A stretch of DNA of 64,000 nt from Candidatus Competibacteraceae bacterium (lineage in GTDB: Bacteria > Pseudomonadota > Gammaproteobacteria > Competibacterales > Competibacteraceae): the NCBI GenBank assembly GCA_003989085.1, contig RXIV01000004.1:186001-250000 (forward strand), read 5' to 3'. Under the pieces are notes generated by a model. The model did not search any database, was not told the origin of the DNA, and was given only the letters and a program-made list of their open reading frames with translations. Of the stretch, positions 61,086-64,000 are shown piece after piece; position 1 is the first letter of the stretch, and the number at the start of each line of letters is the position of its first letter. Made by a program: the position numbers and the translations under genes.

Positions 61086-64000
61086 TTACTCTGCCGTTGC
61101 CTGCTCCGGTTCGTCATCGTCCTTGTCCTCCGCCATGACCTTGACTTCGACCTCGGTGCTGTCAAACACATGACCGGCGTTCAGCGCTGGCCGACTGGGA
61201 ATCCAGTCGCTCCGCCGCTGTAGGTGATAGGCCAGGCCGGTGCCAGCCGGAATCAGCCGGCCCACGATGACGTTTTCCTTCAGACCACGCAGATCGTCGC
61301 GCAGACCGCGCACTGCGGCCTCGGTGAGCACCCGGGTGGTTTCCTGGAACGAGGCTGCGGAAATGAAGGACTCAGTCGCCAGCGATGCTTTGGTGATACC
61401 CAGCAACATCGGTTTCCAGTGGGCGGGCAGCCGATTTTCGGCTTGCGCCCGGTCGTTCTCTTCCAGCGCTCGGGTGCGCTCGACCTGCTCACCTTTGATA
61501 AACAGCGTCTCGCCCGGATCGATGATCTCCACCTTGCGCAGCATCTGGCGAACAATCACCTCAATGTGCTTGTCGTTGATCTTCACGCCCTGCACCCGGT
61601 AGACGTTCTGAATCTCCTTGGTCAGGTAGGCGGCCAGTTCCTGAACGCCCAGCAAGCGCAGGATGTCATGTGGGTTCGGCTCGCCATCGGCGATCATTTC
61701 GCCCTGTTCGACGTATTCGCCGTCAAACACGTTGACATGCCGCCACTTCGGGATCAGCTCTTCATACAGAATCTCGCCGCCCTTGTCGCGGATGATCAGC
61801 CGCTGTTTGCCCTTGGTTTCCTTGCCGAATTCGATGATGCCCGACTTTTCGGCCAGGATCGCCTGCTCTTTCGGTTTGCGCGCCTCGAACAGGTCGGCGA
61901 CCCGGGGCAAACCGCCGGTAATGTCGCGGGTCTTGGAGGATTCCACCGGGATCCGCGCCACAATATCGCCGACCGCCACCTTGGCGTGATCGTTCAGATT
62001 AACAATAGCCCCGGCTGGCAGCGGATATTGCGCCAGGGTGCTGGTGCCGGGGATAAACAGATCGCTGCCGTATTCATCCACCAGCCGCACCACCGGGCGT
62101 TTGTCCTTGCCCAGTGCGCCGCGCTGTTTGGGATCCATCACCACCAGATTGGTCAGACCCGTCATTTCATCCGCGTGGCGTTGAACGGTAATGCCTTCGT
62201 CAAGTTCGGCGAAGCGGACGAAGCCGGCCACCTCAGTGACAATGGGATGGAACAGCGGATCCCAGTGGGCGATGACCTGTCCACCTTCAACCAGTTCGCC
62301 ATTCTTGACTGACAGTTCAGCGCCGTAGGGAACCTTGTAGCGCTCCCGTTCACGGCCCTGTTCGTCGACCAGAGTGATCTCGCCGGATCGCGATACCGCC
62401 ACCAGATGTTTATCCTGGCGTTCGACTACTTTCATCTTGTGCAGTCGCACTACGCCTTTGGACTTGATCTGGACATTGTTGGTCATCAGCTTGGCATGGG
62501 CCGCGCCGCCAATGTGGAAGGTGCGCATGGTGAGCTGAGTACCCGGCTCGCCGATGGACTGGGCAGCGATGACGCCGACGGCTTCGCCGCTGTTGACCCG
62601 GTGGCCTCGCGCTAGATCGCGGCCATAACAGGCAGCGCACACCCCATAACGGGTCCGGCAGGTAATGGCCGAGCGCACCAGCAGGCGATCAATCCCCCAG
62701 TCGTCCAGCTTGGTGACCAACTGCTCGTCGAGCAGGGCGCCAGCAGGGATTTTGTCCGTTTCATCGTCACTTCCCGGCTTGAGTACGTCATGCGCTACGG
62801 TGCGGCCCAGTACCCGGTCGCGCAGCCGATCCTTCACGTCGCCCTCCTCGATGACCGGGGTCATCTCGATCCCTTCACTGGAACCACAGTCAGGCTCAGT
62901 GACCACCAGATCCTGCGCGACATCAACCAATCGCCGGGTCAGATAGCCAGAGTTGGCGGTTTTCAACGCGGTGTCGGCCAGGCCCTTGCGGGCGCCGTGG
63001 GTAGAGATGAAGTATTCCAGTACGCTTAACCCTTCGCGGAAATTGGCCTTGATGGGGGTCTCGATGATCGAGCCATCCGGTTTGGCCATTAGTCCGCGCA
63101 TTCCGGCCAGTTGGCGAATCTGCGCTGCCGAGCCGCGCGCGCCGGAGTCAGCCATCATGAATACGGCGTTCAATGACGCCTGCCGGACGTCCTGGCCCTG
63201 GCGATCACGCACTGTTTCAGTACCCAGGTTGTCCATCATGGCCTTGGCGACCTGGTCGTTGGTGCGTGACCAGATGTCCACCACCTTGTTGTAACGCTCG
63301 CCACGGGTCACCAGTCCGGACATGCACTGGCCGTCGATCTCCTTGACCTCTTCCTCGGCTTTTTCCAGCAGCTTGGTCTTCTCTTTGGGAATCTTGAAAT
63401 CCTCAAAGCCAATCGAAGAGCCGGAGCGGGTGGCGTAGTAAAAGCCGGTGTACATCAACTGATCGGCAAAAATGACGGTCTGCTTCAACTTCAACTGCCG
63501 GTAGCATTCGTTGATCAGCTGGGAAACCGTTTTCTTTTTCAGCACCTGGTTGATCAGCCGGAAGGGCAGGCCAACCGGTAGAATATCGGACAGCAACGCC
63601 CGCCCGACGGTGGTTTTGACCCGGTACTCGACGGGAGCCAGTTCATGCTGCGCCTCGCGCAAGCGGGCGCGCTGCTGGAAATCAACCAGGCCGCCTGCTA
63701 TGCCTAACCGCCGGCCATTGCTGTCAAACACATCCGCTGTCAGCCGGGGAGGGCTAACCTTTTCAGCCGCCTCAGTCCGCAGAGCGCGTTCCTGGCTGGC
63801 GACGCGCAGCCGGTTCAGCAGATCCGCATCGATTCGGGCGCCCGCCATCCCTATCCGCCGACCATCAGCGTCAAATACATGCCGGGTGAGGATAGGCAAA
63901 CTGGATTTTTCCGCCGTGGCCGAGTCGATGAGTTCCTCAACGGTCGCCAGCGTTTCCTCGCGCTGTAGCCGCACTGTGATCAGAGCGTGCAGCTCGGCTT
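61086..64000 (-). CDS. rpoC: RNA polymerase beta' subunit, C-terminal ~970 residues
   Basis: The C-terminal two thirds of RpoC; the 5' end lies beyond the window edge and the frame stays open to base 64000. Bridge-helix and trigger-loop regions are intact ([40 protein letters not shown]), as are the second zinc site ([26 protein letters not shown]), SI3 region and C-terminal [13 protein letters not shown] and GRLIPAGTG. Between the conserved ITVRL and KTTVGRAL, where E. coli has ~19 residues, there are ~116, containing two related ~37-residue units (about 63640-63900). The C-terminus is short and acidic. Confidence 0.97.
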   Translation of the reverse strand, partial: AELHALITVRLQREETLATVEELIDSATAEKSSLPILTRHVFDADGRRIGMAGARIDADLLNRLRVASQERALRTEAAEKVSPPRLTADVFDSNGRRLGIAGGLVDFQQRARLREAQHELAPVEYRVKTTVGRALLSDILPVGLPFRLINQVLKKKTVSQLINECYRQLKLKQTVIFADQLMYTGFYYATRSGSSIGFEDFKIPKEKTKLLEKAEEEVKEIDGQCMSGLVTRGERYNKVVDIWSRTNDQVAKAMMDNLGTETVRDRQGQDVRQASLNAVFMMADSGARGSAAQIRQLAGMRGLMAKPDGSIIETPIKANFREGLSVLEYFISTHGARKGLADTALKTANSGYLTRRLVDVAQDLVVTEPDCGSSEGIEMTPVIEEGDVKDRLRDRVLGRTVAHDVLKPGSDDETDKIPAGALLDEQLVTKLDDWGIDRLLVRSAITCRTRYGVCAACYGRDLARGHRVNSGEAVGVIAAQSIGEPGTQLTMRTFHIGGAAHAKLMTNNVQIKSKGVVRLHKMKVVERQDKHLVAVSRSGEITLVDEQGRERERYKVPYGAELSVKNGELVEGGQVIAHWDPLFHPIVTEVAGFVRFAELDEGITVQRHADEMTGLTNLVVMDPKQRGALGKDKRPVVRLVDEYGSDLFIPGTSTLAQYPLPAGAIVNLNDHAKVAVGDIVARIPVESSKTRDITGGLPRVADLFEARKPKEQAILAEKSGIIEFGKETKGKQRLIIRDKGGEILYEELIPKWRHVNVFDGEYVEQGEMIADGEPNPHDILRLLGVQELAAYLTKEIQNVYRVQGVKINDKHIEVIVRQMLRKVEIIDPGETLFIKGEQVERTRALEENDRAQAENRLPAHWKPMLLGITKASLATESFISAASFQETTRVLTEAAVRGLRDDLRGLKENVIVGRLIPAGTGLAYHLQRRSDWIPSRPALNAGHVFDSTEVEVKVMAEDKDDDEPEQATAE

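Noticed and set aside
61224..62312. A 362-codon frame antisense to rpoC
   Set aside because: Shadow of rpoC; no ribosome site or family motif.
1..64000. tRNA, rRNA, CRISPR array, intact insertion sequence or prophage
   Set aside because: Reading gaps between genes on both strands gave no cloverleaf-like CCA-ending region, repeat-spacer array, transposase or phage gene.

Overview
The window is a chromosomal stretch of a high-GC gammaproteobacterium. RhlB, PilU, PurH, PrlC, ArgF, RnfABCDGE, RelA and the C-terminal two thirds of RpoC all read as ordinary gammaproteobacterial proteins. The mix of pyruvate:flavodoxin oxidoreductase, an Rnf complex, cytochrome bd, a RegB/RegA-type redox two-component system and an MbnP/MbnH pair fits a facultative, redox-flexible organism. 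A relative of the Competibacter group is my best guess, but that is inference. I found no rRNA, tRNA, CRISPR array, intact transposase, prophage or replication origin.

Layout. 1-3.9 kb: end of rhlB, a gamma-glutamyltransferase, pilU and a HAD phosphatase. 3.9-8.1 kb: a complete siaABCD aggregation/c-di-GMP operon. 8.2-10.2 kb: a secreted protein and a PIN-PhoH ATPase. 10.3-17.9 kb (minus strand): lemA, a GIDE-family membrane protein, prlC, an orphan NuoM-like protein, a beta carbonic anhydrase and purH. 17.9-21.4 kb: a LysE exporter, a methyltransferase, an MBL-fold hydrolase, a NifX-like protein and an FNR-like regulator. 21.4-24.5 kb: cydP-cydA-cydB-cydX (the tiny cydX was found by eye), behind a rearranged regulatory region. 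25.0-28.4 kb: an AhpD-like protein, a DUF2892 protein, a TDT transporter, an acyltransferase and a Nudix hydrolase. 28.7-35.8 kb: argF, rnfABCDGE, ald. 36.2-41.7 kb: a 1477-residue hybrid kinase with an HD-GYP response regulator. 42.1-46.7 kb: a cytochrome c lipoprotein, relA, msrQ, two tandem candidate small RNAs and an MDR-family oxidoreductase. 47.3-53.8 kb: a three-gene locus of a GltD-like flavoprotein, NifJ and a DHODH-like protein. 53.9-59.1 kb: regA-regB, divergent from an mbnP-mbnH operon and small secreted proteins. 59.1-64 kb: an ABC-2 exporter and rpoC.

How the parts connect. A RegA-box-like inverted repeat (GCGGC-N5-GTCGC) lies between regB and mbnP. A 213-bp copy of this same region, carrying the box and the decayed start of mbnP, lies in inverted orientation upstream of cydPABX. 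The likely reading is that the redox system controls its own locus, the MbnP/MbnH pair and cytochrome bd through a duplicated control region. NifJ, the GltD-like protein and Rnf would move electrons between pyruvate, ferredoxin/flavodoxin, NAD(P)H and the membrane. SiaABCD, the HD-GYP protein and RelA add nucleotide second-messenger control.

The strongest undescribed signals are the twin small-RNA genes at 45.4-45.7 kb, the transplanted RegA-box region at 24.6-24.8 kb, and a roughly 95-residue, internally duplicated insertion in RpoC.
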